Source: DAOMNO01 sp035443885 (GTDB lineage: Bacteria; Planctomycetota; Phycisphaerae; Phycisphaerales; SM1A02). Taken from it: a stretch of 64,000 nucleotides of DNA. Position 1 is the stretch's first letter. Every line of letters starts with the position of its first letter. The notes beneath the pieces are model-generated. The model ran no database searches. It was not told the origin of the DNA and worked only from the letters and a program-made list of their open reading frames with translations. The stretch lies in contig DAOMNO010000004.1 in the NCBI GenBank assembly GCA_035443885.1, positions 62,001 through 126,000 of the forward strand. Direction: 5' to 3'. A program made the translations under genes and the position numbers. Of the stretch, positions 42,861 to 51,132 are shown piece after piece.

Positions 42861-44336
42861 CTACGGCTGCTGTCGTCGGAGCAGCATGATAAGGATAAGA
42901 GAGAAGATTGCTCCCGCTACACCTATCAGCGCGGGACGGAACCATCTCCCGCGGATGTCCGGTTCCGGTTCGATCTGTATGGCACGCGAATCGTCTATCG
43001 GCATAGATAGCGTGAGTGGAATATTAGAGGGTGAAGTGTGGCGAAACGTAATTGTTGCAGAATCATCCTGTGGCCGTTCGTGCATGGTGCGGTACTCGTC
43101 AAGCCTTCGGGCAGCGGCTTCTCGCAGGGCTTGGTACTCCATGGGCAGATAGTCGCCAGCAAGGTTGATTCCTTCTAGTTCAGCAAGCAGGGCCTCTGCG
43201 GTACGTGCATCACCCATCGCGAGGAAATTGCGGGCCATGACCATGAGCGACCACTGGTAGTTCACGTGTGATTTGAACTCGGAATCAATGCCAAACCAAT
43301 GTTGCTCATAATCAACGACAAGGCGCAGGATCTGGTTGGCATGTATCAGGTCAGCAAATTTGAGATCATTAGCCATCTTATTTGACCATGAATGCCCAAT
43401 GTCAAACAAGAAAGTGAGGACTTGGTGACCCGGTGGAGTGTCATCAAGTACATTGCTCACCAGCTTGACAAACTCAGACCGAGGAAGCATTTCCATCTGC
43501 ACAGCAAAGAGTTGCGTCGCTACATTCTGCTGGATGGCATCGGGAAGATCATTGACCGATCGAATATGCTCCAAGATGGCGGCCGTACGCTCATTGGCAG
43601 AGGCGGCGGCGTCATGAAGCCCAATTGATGCATAAAGCAGAGCGACCTCGCGCATAATGTTTGCGGCCATTCGCGGCGCACCTGCAAATGGATCATTGAT
43701 ATGCCCCTGTATATCGGATTCCAACAAGGTCATAGCTTGGCTCAGGTAAGCCGCTAAAACGAGATTTGCCTCTGATCCAGCTCCTGCGCTATTGATTTGC
43801 TGGGCGAATCGTCTTGCGTATTGCACGATCGCATTTGACTGATCTACGCCAAGACGCGCATCACGCACATCGTGAATCTGACTGACAGCAATGTTCTGTT
43901 GCTTATACTCGTGGAGTAAAGCCCGGAACTCCGTGAAGTAAGACAGGGTCTGCTCTAGTGGCAGATCGGATTGTCCTGCTGTAATAGCGCGTTGATAGGC
44001 ATGGCTAAGTTGAGTGTCGGGGTAGGGAGATCTCTCAGCAACAATTCCATGCATGGCCGCGGCCAAAGCTGGTTGGCCGCTCTGTTTGTAGAGATCCGCG
44101 AGCACGATGGCGCCGCCAACAAAGTGGGGTGAGGCTGGATCGGATTGATCCATTGCCTGCTCTAGAGTTTCAATCCATTCGTGCGGATCCATGATCGCAG
44201 ATTCTTGGACAGCCTGCTGATACGCATTCAGAAGCATTCCAAGGTCTGCTGCGGAGTTCGACTGAAGCGTCGTGATTTCTGCCGCGATAATGAGAGTGCA
44301 CGCTGCTTGAATAATATCTCGGCTTAACCATGGCAT
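42861..44336 (-). CDS. Membrane-anchored protein of unknown function
   Basis: The start at 44336 gives 491 residues. The N-terminus (MPWLSRDIIQAACTLIIAAE) is hydrophobic enough for a signal peptide or anchor. One clear membrane helix stands at the very end (PALIGVAGAIFSLILIMLL) followed by RRQQP. The body is helical and Ala/Gln-rich, with TPR-like stretches (ANLVLAAYLSQAMTL, AMGDARTAEALLAELEG), and would face the outside. I recognise no family. Codon use is visibly more A/T-rich than in the neighbours, which may mean transfer. Upstream are a short overlapping frame with a better ribosome binding site and a promoter holding a G8 tract. Confidence 0.6.
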   Translation of the reverse strand: MPWLSRDIIQAACTLIIAAEITTLQSNSAADLGMLLNAYQQAVQESAIMDPHEWIETLEQAMDQSDPASPHFVGGAIVLADLYKQSGQPALAAAMHGIVAERSPYPDTQLSHAYQRAITAGQSDLPLEQTLSYFTEFRALLHEYKQQNIAVSQIHDVRDARLGVDQSNAIVQYARRFAQQINSAGAGSEANLVLAAYLSQAMTLLESDIQGHINDPFAGAPRMAANIMREVALLYASIGLHDAAASANERTAAILEHIRSVNDLPDAIQQNVATQLFAVQMEMLPRSEFVKLVSNVLDDTPPGHQVLTFLFDIGHSWSNKMANDLKFADLIHANQILRLVVDYEQHWFGIDSEFKSHVNYQWSLMVMARNFLAMGDARTAEALLAELEGINLAGDYLPMEYQALREAAARRLDEYRTMHERPQDDSATITFRHTSPSNIPLTLSMPIDDSRAIQIEPEPDIRGRWFRPALIGVAGAIFSLILIMLLRRQQP

Positions 44337-44380
44337 GGTACGATTCCGATAAACATGGCAAACAAAGTAATATGTTTCAT
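44324..44380 (-). CDS. Possible 18-residue leader peptide upstream of the anchored protein
   Basis: An ATG at 44380 follows GGAGATCCCATC, the best ribosome binding site of the region, and gives MKHITLFAMFIGIVPCHG before a stop. The stop lies 10 bases after the start codon of the main frame, so ribosomes finishing here could restart there. A single-base shift would join this leader to the main protein as a signal peptide. That could be a real coupling, a frameshift in the strain, or chance. Confidence 0.3.
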   Translation of the reverse strand: MKHITLFAMFIGIVPCHG

Positions 44381-44432
44381 GATGGGATCTCCACAAAGAT
44401 TGATTCTCACAAGTAAAATCTGCGTGGAAATA

Positions 44433-44459
44433 AACATACCCACCCCCCCCAACTGTCAA
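44433..44459 (-). promoter_or_regulatory. Promoter with a G8 tract in the spacer
   Basis: On the complement TTGACA (44454-44459) is followed by a 15-base spacer containing eight G in a row, and then by TATGTT (44433-44438). A 15-base spacer is short; gain of one or two G would bring it to 16-17. Homopolymer tracts in this position are known to switch promoters on and off by slippage, as in Neisseria porA. Confidence 0.45.
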
Positions 44460-44551
44460 GCGGTTGCTTTATTTCTTTAATCGTCTTTGTGAAGTGGCAC
44501 CATTCGCCTTCACGTCAGGTTTCACATCAAGGCAACCATGTTAGGACAAAG

Positions 44552-47332
44552 CTATCCCTTCGCCATTCGGCGCAGCACCATGTGCAGGATGCCTCCGTTG
44601 CGATAGTAATCGACTTCAACGGGCGTATCGATTCTGCACATCGCAGTGAATCGAATGGTCTTGGCTGAACCGTCAGTCTTCTTGGCGGAAATAGTGATGT
44701 CCTGTCGCGGCTGAAGATTGGCGGGAATCTCAATGTCGAACAATTCTGTTCCATCCAGTCCAAGCGAGGCTGCACTTTCACCCGACTTGAATGTGAGCGG
44801 CAGAACACCCATGCCGACGAGATTGGAACGGTGAATGCGCTCGTAGCTTTCCGCGATGACGGCTTTGACACCGAGCAGGAATGTTCCCTTGGCGGCCCAG
44901 TCTCGCGACGAACCCATGCCGTAGTCCTTCCCGGCGATGACGACGAGCGGGACACCGGCATTCTGATACTTCATTGAGGCGTCATAGATCGACATCACAT
45001 CACCGGAGTTGCAGCCTTCGTGGAGATAGGTCGTCCAACCGCCTTCCGTGCCGGGCGCAAGATGATTGCGAACGCGCACATTAGCAAACGTGCCGCGCGT
45101 CATGACACGGTCGTTCCCTCGCCTTGCGCCATAGCTGTTGAACAGGCTGACGGGCACACCCTTTTCAATGAGATACTTGCCCGCAGGCGAATCTTTCTTG
45201 ATTGAACCCGCCGGGCTGATGTGGTCGGTCGTAACGGAGTCGCCGAGTTTGACGAGGCAGCGTGCGCTGCGGACTGACGAGATATCGCCCGAATCATCCA
45301 CCGACATGCCGACGAAGAAAGGCGGTTCTTGAATGTAAGTGCTGGCGTCGTTCCAATCGTAGAGTTCGCCGCCAGCGACACTGATCGCCCGCCACTCTTC
45401 CGGCCCATCAAAGACGTTGGCATACTGCGTTACAAACTGCTCCCGCGTTACGCACGTATCGATGACATCCTGAATTTCCTTCTGGCTCGGCCAGATATCG
45501 CGGAGATAGACGGGCTTGCCGGCGCTGTCTGTCCCAATCGGCTCAGAAGTCAAGTTGATATCGACGGTGCCTGCGATGGCATACGCTACGACAAGCGGGG
45601 GAGAGGCGAGGTAGTTCGCGCGGACATCCGGGCTGATGCGTCCTTCAAAGTTGCGATTGCCGGACAGAACCGACGTAACGACGAGGTCGTGCTCGTTGAC
45701 GGCGGCGCTGATTGCTTCCGGCAGCGGGCCGGAGTTGCCGATGCATGTTGTGCAGCCGTAGCCCACAGTGTGGAAACCGAGTGCTTCGAGATCTTCAGTC
45801 AGCCTGGCCTTGTTGTAATACTCCGTAACGACCGTTGATCCGGGCGCGAGCGATGTTTTGACCCACGGCTTGCGTGTCAATCCTCTGGCACGTGCTTTTC
45901 GTGCCAGCAAGCCTGCAGCGATCATCACGCTCGGATTGCTCGTGTTCGTGCAGCTTGTGATGGCTGCGATCACCACTGCACCGTGCTTGAGCTTGAACTG
46001 TTCGCCATCCATGTTGACAGGCACGCCTTCCAAGCCGCGATCGACTTTCTGCGCTGCAGGTGCTTCTGCAACGGCGGTGCCACCTTCAGAAGTCCAGCTG
46101 CCGATCGTGGAGCCGCGCGCGGGTGAAGATTTGCCAAATGTTACGGAAAGGTCTTGCTCCCACTGGCTCTTCATGCCAGAGAGCAGAACACGATCCTGAG
46201 GCCGTCGTGGACCGGCCAGCGAAGGCTCAACCGTGGACATGTCCAGTTCGAGCACAGCGGAGTAGTTGATGTGCCGCGAGTCGTCGCGCCACATACCCTG
46301 TTCCTTGTAGTACTGTTCAACCGTGCGGATCAGTTTCTCATCGCGACCGGTCAGACGCATGTAACGCAGTGTCTGCTCATCGACCGGGAAGAACCCGATC
46401 GTCGCGCCGTACTCCGGCGCCATGTTGGCGATCGTCGCGCGGTTGGCAACGGGCATCGTCGCCAAGCCGGGGCCGAAGAACTCGACAAAGCGGCCAACAA
46501 CACCGTGTTCGCGAAGCATTTGCGTTACAACAAGCACGAGATCGGTCGCGGTCGCGCCTTCGGGGAGTTCGCCCGTGAGTTTGAAGCCGACGACTTCTGG
46601 AATGAGCATGTAGATCGGCTGGCCGAGCATGACAGCTTCGGCCTCGATGCCGCCAACGCCCCAGCCGACAATGCCAAGGCCGTTGATCATCGTGGTGTGC
46701 GAGTCAGTGCCGACGAGCGAATCAGGATAGAGCACGCCGTCGTGATCCCAAACAACCTTGGCGAGATACTCAAGGTTCACTTGATGAACGATGCCGGTGG
46801 AAGGCGGCACGACACGGAAGTTGTCAAAGCTCTTCTGGCCCCACTTGAGGAACGTATATCGTTCCTGATTGCGCTCGAAATCCTTTTCATTGTTGATGCT
46901 GAGCGCGATGCGCGATGCAAAGGCGTCAACCTGCACGGAGTGGTCGATTACAAGATCACACGGCACGAGCGGGTTCACTCGCTTCGCCATCTCGCGCTTG
47001 CCGGTCATTTTGACGATCGCACTTCGCATGGCGGCCAGATCAACGACCGCGGGGACACCGGTGAAGTCCTGCAGGACGACCCGGCCCGGCATGAAGGGGA
47101 TTTCCGTTTCGCCGACGTTTCGAGCGTCATATGTGGCCAATGCGCGAACGTCCGCTTCGGTAACGACATGGCCATCCAGCGTTCGCAGACAGCTCTCCAG
47201 CAGGACCTTGATGCAGTACGGGAGGCGGTCAACATCAGCCACCCTGCGCAGGGCATCAAGCCTGAAAATCGAGCGTGGACCGAGCGGTGTTTCCAGCGTG
47301 GAACGGGCTGAGAAGGGGTCAGAGACGGGCAT
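44552..47332 (-). CDS. acnA: Aconitate hydratase A
   Basis: A 926-residue aconitase of the AcnA/IRP1 type. The iron-sulfur cysteines are in ITSCTNTSNPSV and YGCTTCIGNSGPL. VPCDLVIDHSVQVD, ERYTFLKWGQKSFDNF and GIVHQVNLEYL mark the N-terminal domains. The swivelling domain 4 shows AGKDYGMGSSRDWAAKG and ESYERIHRSNLVGMGVLPL. It interconverts citrate and isocitrate in the TCA cycle, feeding the isocitrate dehydrogenase at 17.8 kb. It is a single gene, divergent from the secreted cysteine-rich protein. An alternate start upstream is not needed, since MPVSDPFSARSTLE aligns with the usual N-terminus. Confidence 0.97.
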   Translation of the reverse strand: MPVSDPFSARSTLETPLGPRSIFRLDALRRVADVDRLPYCIKVLLESCLRTLDGHVVTEADVRALATYDARNVGETEIPFMPGRVVLQDFTGVPAVVDLAAMRSAIVKMTGKREMAKRVNPLVPCDLVIDHSVQVDAFASRIALSINNEKDFERNQERYTFLKWGQKSFDNFRVVPPSTGIVHQVNLEYLAKVVWDHDGVLYPDSLVGTDSHTTMINGLGIVGWGVGGIEAEAVMLGQPIYMLIPEVVGFKLTGELPEGATATDLVLVVTQMLREHGVVGRFVEFFGPGLATMPVANRATIANMAPEYGATIGFFPVDEQTLRYMRLTGRDEKLIRTVEQYYKEQGMWRDDSRHINYSAVLELDMSTVEPSLAGPRRPQDRVLLSGMKSQWEQDLSVTFGKSSPARGSTIGSWTSEGGTAVAEAPAAQKVDRGLEGVPVNMDGEQFKLKHGAVVIAAITSCTNTSNPSVMIAAGLLARKARARGLTRKPWVKTSLAPGSTVVTEYYNKARLTEDLEALGFHTVGYGCTTCIGNSGPLPEAISAAVNEHDLVVTSVLSGNRNFEGRISPDVRANYLASPPLVVAYAIAGTVDINLTSEPIGTDSAGKPVYLRDIWPSQKEIQDVIDTCVTREQFVTQYANVFDGPEEWRAISVAGGELYDWNDASTYIQEPPFFVGMSVDDSGDISSVRSARCLVKLGDSVTTDHISPAGSIKKDSPAGKYLIEKGVPVSLFNSYGARRGNDRVMTRGTFANVRVRNHLAPGTEGGWTTYLHEGCNSGDVMSIYDASMKYQNAGVPLVVIAGKDYGMGSSRDWAAKGTFLLGVKAVIAESYERIHRSNLVGMGVLPLTFKSGESAASLGLDGTELFDIEIPANLQPRQDITISAKKTDGSAKTIRFTAMCRIDTPVEVDYYRNGGILHMVLRRMAKG

Positions 47333-47482
47333 AGGCGGCCTCGAAGTTGATAGGGTTCCGTAAGGTCGGCGTAAAAGCGTTCAAACTGACGCAGTAGTGT
47401 ATCGGGAATCCGCCCCGAAACGCGCGATTCCGCCCTTATCTCTGCGTGAAAGTCTTGACGCGGACACCTTTCGTCCCACAAT

Positions 47483-47935
47483 ATGAACATCGTGGTCGCT
47501 TTACGAATGCTTCTTGTGGCGGCTCTCGTCTGTCAGCTCAGCGTGACATACCGGTGTTGCGCTATGGCGGACTTGTGCAGGCTGAAAAAGTGCGGCGTTG
47601 AGACAAAGACAGACGCGTGTTCAGGCCCGTGTTGTGACGTCAAGCGTGTTGCAACGTGCTGTGATGCCGCCGCAGAGCCGTGCGATCACGAACACGCGCC
47701 ACAACCTGAATCGCCTACGTGCTTGTGCGAGAAGCCGCTTGCGGGCCGCGAGCCGGTGGACGCCATTCCGACATCAGATGATCTGGTGATCGCCATCAGT
47801 CTGGTGCTTTTGATGGAGCCTGTTGCAATCGACCTTCGGGCGATTGATTCCAACGCTCCTCCGGAAAGTTTGTTCGCACGTCCGGTGCAGCCGACCAACC
47901 GGCGACTTGCCACCTTCTGTATCTGGCTGAATTGA
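47483..47935 (+). CDS. Secreted cysteine-rich protein of unknown function
   Basis: The 150-residue product opens with a signal peptide or anchor (VVALRMLLVAALVCQLSV). A region of about 60 residues with 15 cysteines follows, many in pairs (YRCCAMADLC, CSGPCCDV, ATCCDAAAEPCDHEH, CLCEKP). A C-terminal part has one hydrophobic stretch (DDLVIAISLVLLMEP). Such a cluster with a His-Glu-His element could hold metal or disulfides; I recognise no family. A promoter-like TTGACG-16-CACAAT ends at 47482, directly before the ATG at 47483, so the working start may be the GTG at 47492. The next gene codes for another cysteine-rich secreted protein. Confidence 0.6.
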   Translation: MNIVVALRMLLVAALVCQLSVTYRCCAMADLCRLKKCGVETKTDACSGPCCDVKRVATCCDAAAEPCDHEHAPQPESPTCLCEKPLAGREPVDAIPTSDDLVIAISLVLLMEPVAIDLRAIDSNAPPESLFARPVQPTNRRLATFCIWLN

Positions 47936-48047
47936 TTTGAAGACTCCTTGGGGTCGCGACGTGTTTGTGAACCGTGGCGACCATCGTTCGTGTGTGCCGA
48001 GCATTCGGCGTCATGTTCATTTGTATGTTGACAAGGAGTTTTTCATC

Positions 48048-48440
48048 ATGAAGGTTCTTTCTATTCTGAGCGCCATTCTCTTTACAGCCTTCGTCATGGG
48101 CTGTGCAAGCACGACGCAGACCAACGGCGTTGCGATGACACAGGTCTCCGGCGGTTGCGGCTGTGCTGTGTGTGAATGCGATTGCAAGTGCTGCGCAGAC
48201 TGTGGCTCTGGCGAATGCTGTGCCAAGGGTTGCTGTGAAGCGTGTGTCGCTGCGGGCTGCTGCGCGAAAGGCGCGTGCAGTGCGAAGAAGGCGTGCGCTG
48301 CTTCATGCTGCGCAGCAGATTGCTGCAAGGCCTGTGGCTGCGCAGATTGCGCCGCTGGCTCATGCAGCGCGTGCAAGGCGGGTGAATGCCCGGCATGTCT
48401 TGCTGCAGGTTGCGCCTGCTGCACAGGCAAGAAGAGTTGA
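48048..48440 (+). CDS. Cysteine-rich lipoprotein, metallothionein-like composition
   Basis: AAGGAG lies 9 bases before the ATG at 48048; the frame is open to 47937 but without support. The leader MKVLSILSAILFTAFVMGC ends in a lipobox, so the mature protein should be lipid-anchored outside the cytoplasmic membrane. The whole product has 130 residues and 32 cysteines (the lipid-bearing one included), spread as CC, CxC, CxxC and CxxxC with Ala, Gly and Lys: for example CECDCKCCADC and ASCCAADCCKACGC. Cytoplasmic metallothioneins have such density, but a lipoprotein version is unusual. Heavy-metal binding is an inference. A strong terminator follows. Confidence 0.75.
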   Translation: MKVLSILSAILFTAFVMGCASTTQTNGVAMTQVSGGCGCAVCECDCKCCADCGSGECCAKGCCEACVAAGCCAKGACSAKKACAASCCAADCCKACGCADCAAGSCSACKAGECPACLAAGCACCTGKKS

Positions 48441-48467
48441 ACGCTTCCTGCTATGTGTGTGATTCAA

Positions 48468-48502
48468 AGCCGAGCCTGCGAAAGCAGGCTCGGCTTCTTT
48501 TC
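48468..48502 (+). terminator. Terminator after the cysteine-rich lipoprotein
   Basis: AGCCGAGCCTGC and GCAGGCTCGGCT pair perfectly around a GAAA tetraloop, followed by TCTTTT. It also lies at the 3' end of cysE on the other strand. Confidence 0.88.
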
Positions 48503-49508
48503 AGATGATGTAGTTGCCCGGCGGCAGTTCCGGATTATTCCGCAACGTGAGTTCCGCTCGCGGCGCGCGCACCACGTGCCCAGGCGGAACGGAACTCGTG
48601 ATGAAAACCCCACCGTTGATCACCGATCCGGCGCCGATAACGGTATCGCCGCCGAGGATGGTTGCACCCGCATAGACAGTAACGTGATCCTCAAGCGTGG
48701 GATGCCGTTTGACGCCGCGCATGAGCCGACCTTGGTCATCGCGTTGAAAACTCTTCGCACCGAGCGTAACGCCCTGATAGACCTTGCAATGCTCACCGAT
48801 GTGCGTGGTTTCTCCGATCACAACACCGGTGCCGTGGTCAATGAAGAATGAACTGCCGATCCTGGCTCCAGGGTGAATGTCGATGCCGGTGATGCTGTGC
48901 GCGTATTCCGCCATGATGCGGGGAATCAGTGGTACGTCCGATCGGTAAAGCTGATGCGCGACACGGTGCACCGCCAATGCTCGAACGCCTGGGTAGCAGA
49001 AGATCGCTTCATCGGTGTGTCTCGCTGCGGGGTCGCCGTCGTGCGCCGCTTGCACGTCGAGACTAAGCAACCGTCGAATCTCCGGGATTGATTCGAGAAA
49101 CTGGATGACAATCTTTGCGGCCTGCTCATCGCATTCGGCGCAGGCTCGTGCGAACGTTGTCAGGTGTACGTCAACATTTCGTTCGTAGCGAAGCGCTGCG
49201 GAAACCTGCCCAAAGAGTGACGAGCTGACTTCTTCAACGGCGCTACGGACATGGTCTGGGAGCGTCGCTTCTGTTACATCGCGGCGACCAAAGAAGCCAG
49301 GAAAGAGCAGTGTATTCATCACACTGAGTACGCGCAACACGGCATCGCGATCAGGCAGATAGACCGCAGAGAGGTGCCGAATCCGGCGGTCGGACAGAAT
49401 CGATTGCGTCGTTCGTGCAACCGCCTGCTCAATCGAATGCACGGGAATCAAAGCAGGTCGAACTTCCTGGATATGTGGCGACGACATGTGCGTATGGTAG
49501 CTTGTCAT
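48501..49508 (-). CDS. cysE: Serine O-acetyltransferase
   Basis: I take the ATG at 49508 (335 residues); ATG at 49487 is also possible and the frame is open to 49571. The C-terminal left-handed beta-helix carries the CysE motifs ITGIDIHPGARIG, FFIDHGTGVVIGET and YQGVTLGAKSFQRD. ILGGDTVIGAGSVINGG then completes the acetyl-CoA site. The N-terminal helical part is longer than in E. coli CysE. It makes O-acetylserine for cysteine synthesis. The divergent gene is cysK, its partner in the cysteine synthase complex. The C-terminal GNYII, ending in Ile, fits the tail that docks into CysK. Confidence 0.92.
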   Translation of the reverse strand: MTSYHTHMSSPHIQEVRPALIPVHSIEQAVARTTQSILSDRRIRHLSAVYLPDRDAVLRVLSVMNTLLFPGFFGRRDVTEATLPDHVRSAVEEVSSSLFGQVSAALRYERNVDVHLTTFARACAECDEQAAKIVIQFLESIPEIRRLLSLDVQAAHDGDPAARHTDEAIFCYPGVRALAVHRVAHQLYRSDVPLIPRIMAEYAHSITGIDIHPGARIGSSFFIDHGTGVVIGETTHIGEHCKVYQGVTLGAKSFQRDDQGRLMRGVKRHPTLEDHVTVYAGATILGGDTVIGAGSVINGGVFITSSVPPGHVVRAPRAELTLRNNPELPPGNYII

Positions 49509-49591
49509 CGCCTGTGATACGATAAGTGTCTGTGGCCCGTGCTTCACGCGGAGCCGGAACTCGAATTTCAAACACGCTGTGGGAATCTTCT

Positions 49592-50533
49592 ATGCGGCAC
49601 GGCAAGGTGTACGGCTCAATCGTTGATACCTGTTTCAACACGCCGATGGTGCGGCTGCGCCGGCTCGTGCCAGACGACCACGCTGCGGTGTATGTGAAAT
49701 GCGAATTTTTCAACCCGATGGCCAGCGTGAAAGACCGCATTGCGGAAGCCATGATTTCCGCTGCAGAGCGTGACAAGATCATCAACCCTGAGACAACCGT
49801 CATTGAGCCGACATCGGGTAACACTGGTATTGCGCTTGCCTTTGTTTGTGCGGGTCGGGGCTATAAACTTGTTCTGGCGATGCCGGAATCCATGAGCATG
49901 GAGCGTCGTGTGCTGCTGCGTGCGTTGGGTGCAGAGCTGGTGCTGACACCCGCAGCGGATGGCATGCCTGGCGCGGTTCGGAAGGCAGGAGAGCTTGTGG
50001 CTTCGACATCAAACGCGTGGATGCCCCAGCAGTTCGACAATCCTGCCAACCCCGCGATTCATGAGAAGACCACCGGGCCGGAAATCTGGGAAGACACGGG
50101 CGGCGATATCGACATGATTGTCGCAGGTGTTGGAACGGGTGGCACGATCACCGGTGTAACACGTTTCATTCGCTCAAAGAAGCCGGATTTTCAGGCGATC
50201 GCGGTGGAGCCAGCTTCTTCACCTGTTATCTCCGGGGGAAGGCCCGCACCGCATAAGATTCAGGGCATCGGCGCGGGGTTCGTGCCGCGGAATCTTGATA
50301 CCAGCCTGCTCAATGGCATTGAACTGGTTACAAACGAAGAAGCCTATGAGTGGGCCAAACGGCTCGCGAAAGAAGAGGGTATTTTCGGCGGCATCTCGAC
50401 CGGAGCGAATGTCTGTGCTGCGGCCCGTGTGGCAGCAAGGCCCGAAAATAAGGGGAAGAAGATCGTAACGATCGGTTGCAGCTTTGGAGAGCGGTATCTC
50501 TCGACGCCGATGTTTGAAGGGATGTGGAAGTAA
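49592..50533 (+). CDS. cysK: Cysteine synthase (O-acetylserine sulfhydrylase)
   Basis: The start at the ATG at 49592 gives 313 residues and the standard opening (KVYGSIVDTCFNTPMVRL); a GTG at 49526 or 49532 would add about 20 residues. The PLP lysine is in NPMASVKDRIAEAM. The substrate loop is EPTSGNTGIALA and the phosphate-binding loop is GVGTGGTITGVTRF. EEGIFGGISTGANVCAA completes the fold. It replaces the acetate of O-acetylserine by sulfide. It is divergent from cysE with an 83-base gap that holds TACGAT-type boxes for both strands. Cysteine dioxygenase follows after 62 bases. Confidence 0.96.
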   Translation: MRHGKVYGSIVDTCFNTPMVRLRRLVPDDHAAVYVKCEFFNPMASVKDRIAEAMISAAERDKIINPETTVIEPTSGNTGIALAFVCAGRGYKLVLAMPESMSMERRVLLRALGAELVLTPAADGMPGAVRKAGELVASTSNAWMPQQFDNPANPAIHEKTTGPEIWEDTGGDIDMIVAGVGTGGTITGVTRFIRSKKPDFQAIAVEPASSPVISGGRPAPHKIQGIGAGFVPRNLDTSLLNGIELVTNEEAYEWAKRLAKEEGIFGGISTGANVCAAARVAARPENKGKKIVTIGCSFGERYLSTPMFEGMWK

Positions 50534-50595
50534 TTCTGAAGCTGCTGGTTGGGTTCAGCCGTACTCAATGGTACGCTAGAGCAGGAGTCCCAGGC

Positions 50596-51132
50596 ATGTC
50601 GTTGAGCATCCACCACTTGATGGAAGAGCTGAATCAGTTCGAGGAACGCGTGCCTCTGGACGTGCTGACGAAGCGCCTGGCCGCCCTTGAAGTGAACTGC
50701 GATGATGTGCGTGATTTCATCGAGTTTGACGATGAACGTTACCGTCGCAATCTCATGTATGCTGGCCAGGGGTTTCAGGCGCTGATCCTCTGCTGGAAGA
50801 ATGGGCAGCGCAGCCCGATACACGATCATGAAGGTTCCACCTGCGGTGTGCGCGTGCTTAAGGGTGTGATGACTGAAACCGTCTTTGACAGAACACATGA
50901 AGGCCGTCTGATTGCGATGCGTTCGCATGAGCTGCGCGAAGGCGGTGTGTGCGGTTCACAGGATGCAGACATCCATCAGGTATCGAATCTCCAGCCGAAC
51001 GGTGCGGAGTTGATCACGCTGCATATTTACTCGCCCGCGCTGGAATCGATGAATACCTACTCGCTGACAGACGGAAGCGTCAGCCGATTCAAAGACCCGA
51101 TCTACGAATTCAGTCATGGTGCGGGAATCTGA
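50596..51132 (+). CDS. Cysteine dioxygenase type I
   Basis: The start at the ATG at 50596 (AGGAG 8 bases upstream) gives 178 residues. The cupin signature shows the metal ligands: two His in SPIHDHEGSTCGVRVL and a third in DIHQVSNL. A Cys sits in STCG near the place of the Cys-Tyr crosslink in animal enzymes, although bacterial enzymes often have Gly there. Tyr is found in the C-terminal IYSPALESMNTY. The enzyme adds O2 to cysteine to give cysteine sulfinate. Placing it behind cysK suggests control of cysteine excess or a sulfur oxidation route. Confidence 0.88.
   Translation: MSLSIHHLMEELNQFEERVPLDVLTKRLAALEVNCDDVRDFIEFDDERYRRNLMYAGQGFQALILCWKNGQRSPIHDHEGSTCGVRVLKGVMTETVFDRTHEGRLIAMRSHELREGGVCGSQDADIHQVSNLQPNGAELITLHIYSPALESMNTYSLTDGSVSRFKDPIYEFSHGAGI

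Noticed and set aside
44460..44551. GTGAAG/CTTCAC hairpin as a terminator for acnA
   Set aside because: Short stem with a 13-base loop and no T run on the minus strand.
48160..48430. Possible tandem DNA repeat or CRISPR-like array
   Set aside because: The regular look comes from repeated TGC codons in the cysteine-rich lipoprotein gene; no exact repeat units or spacers.
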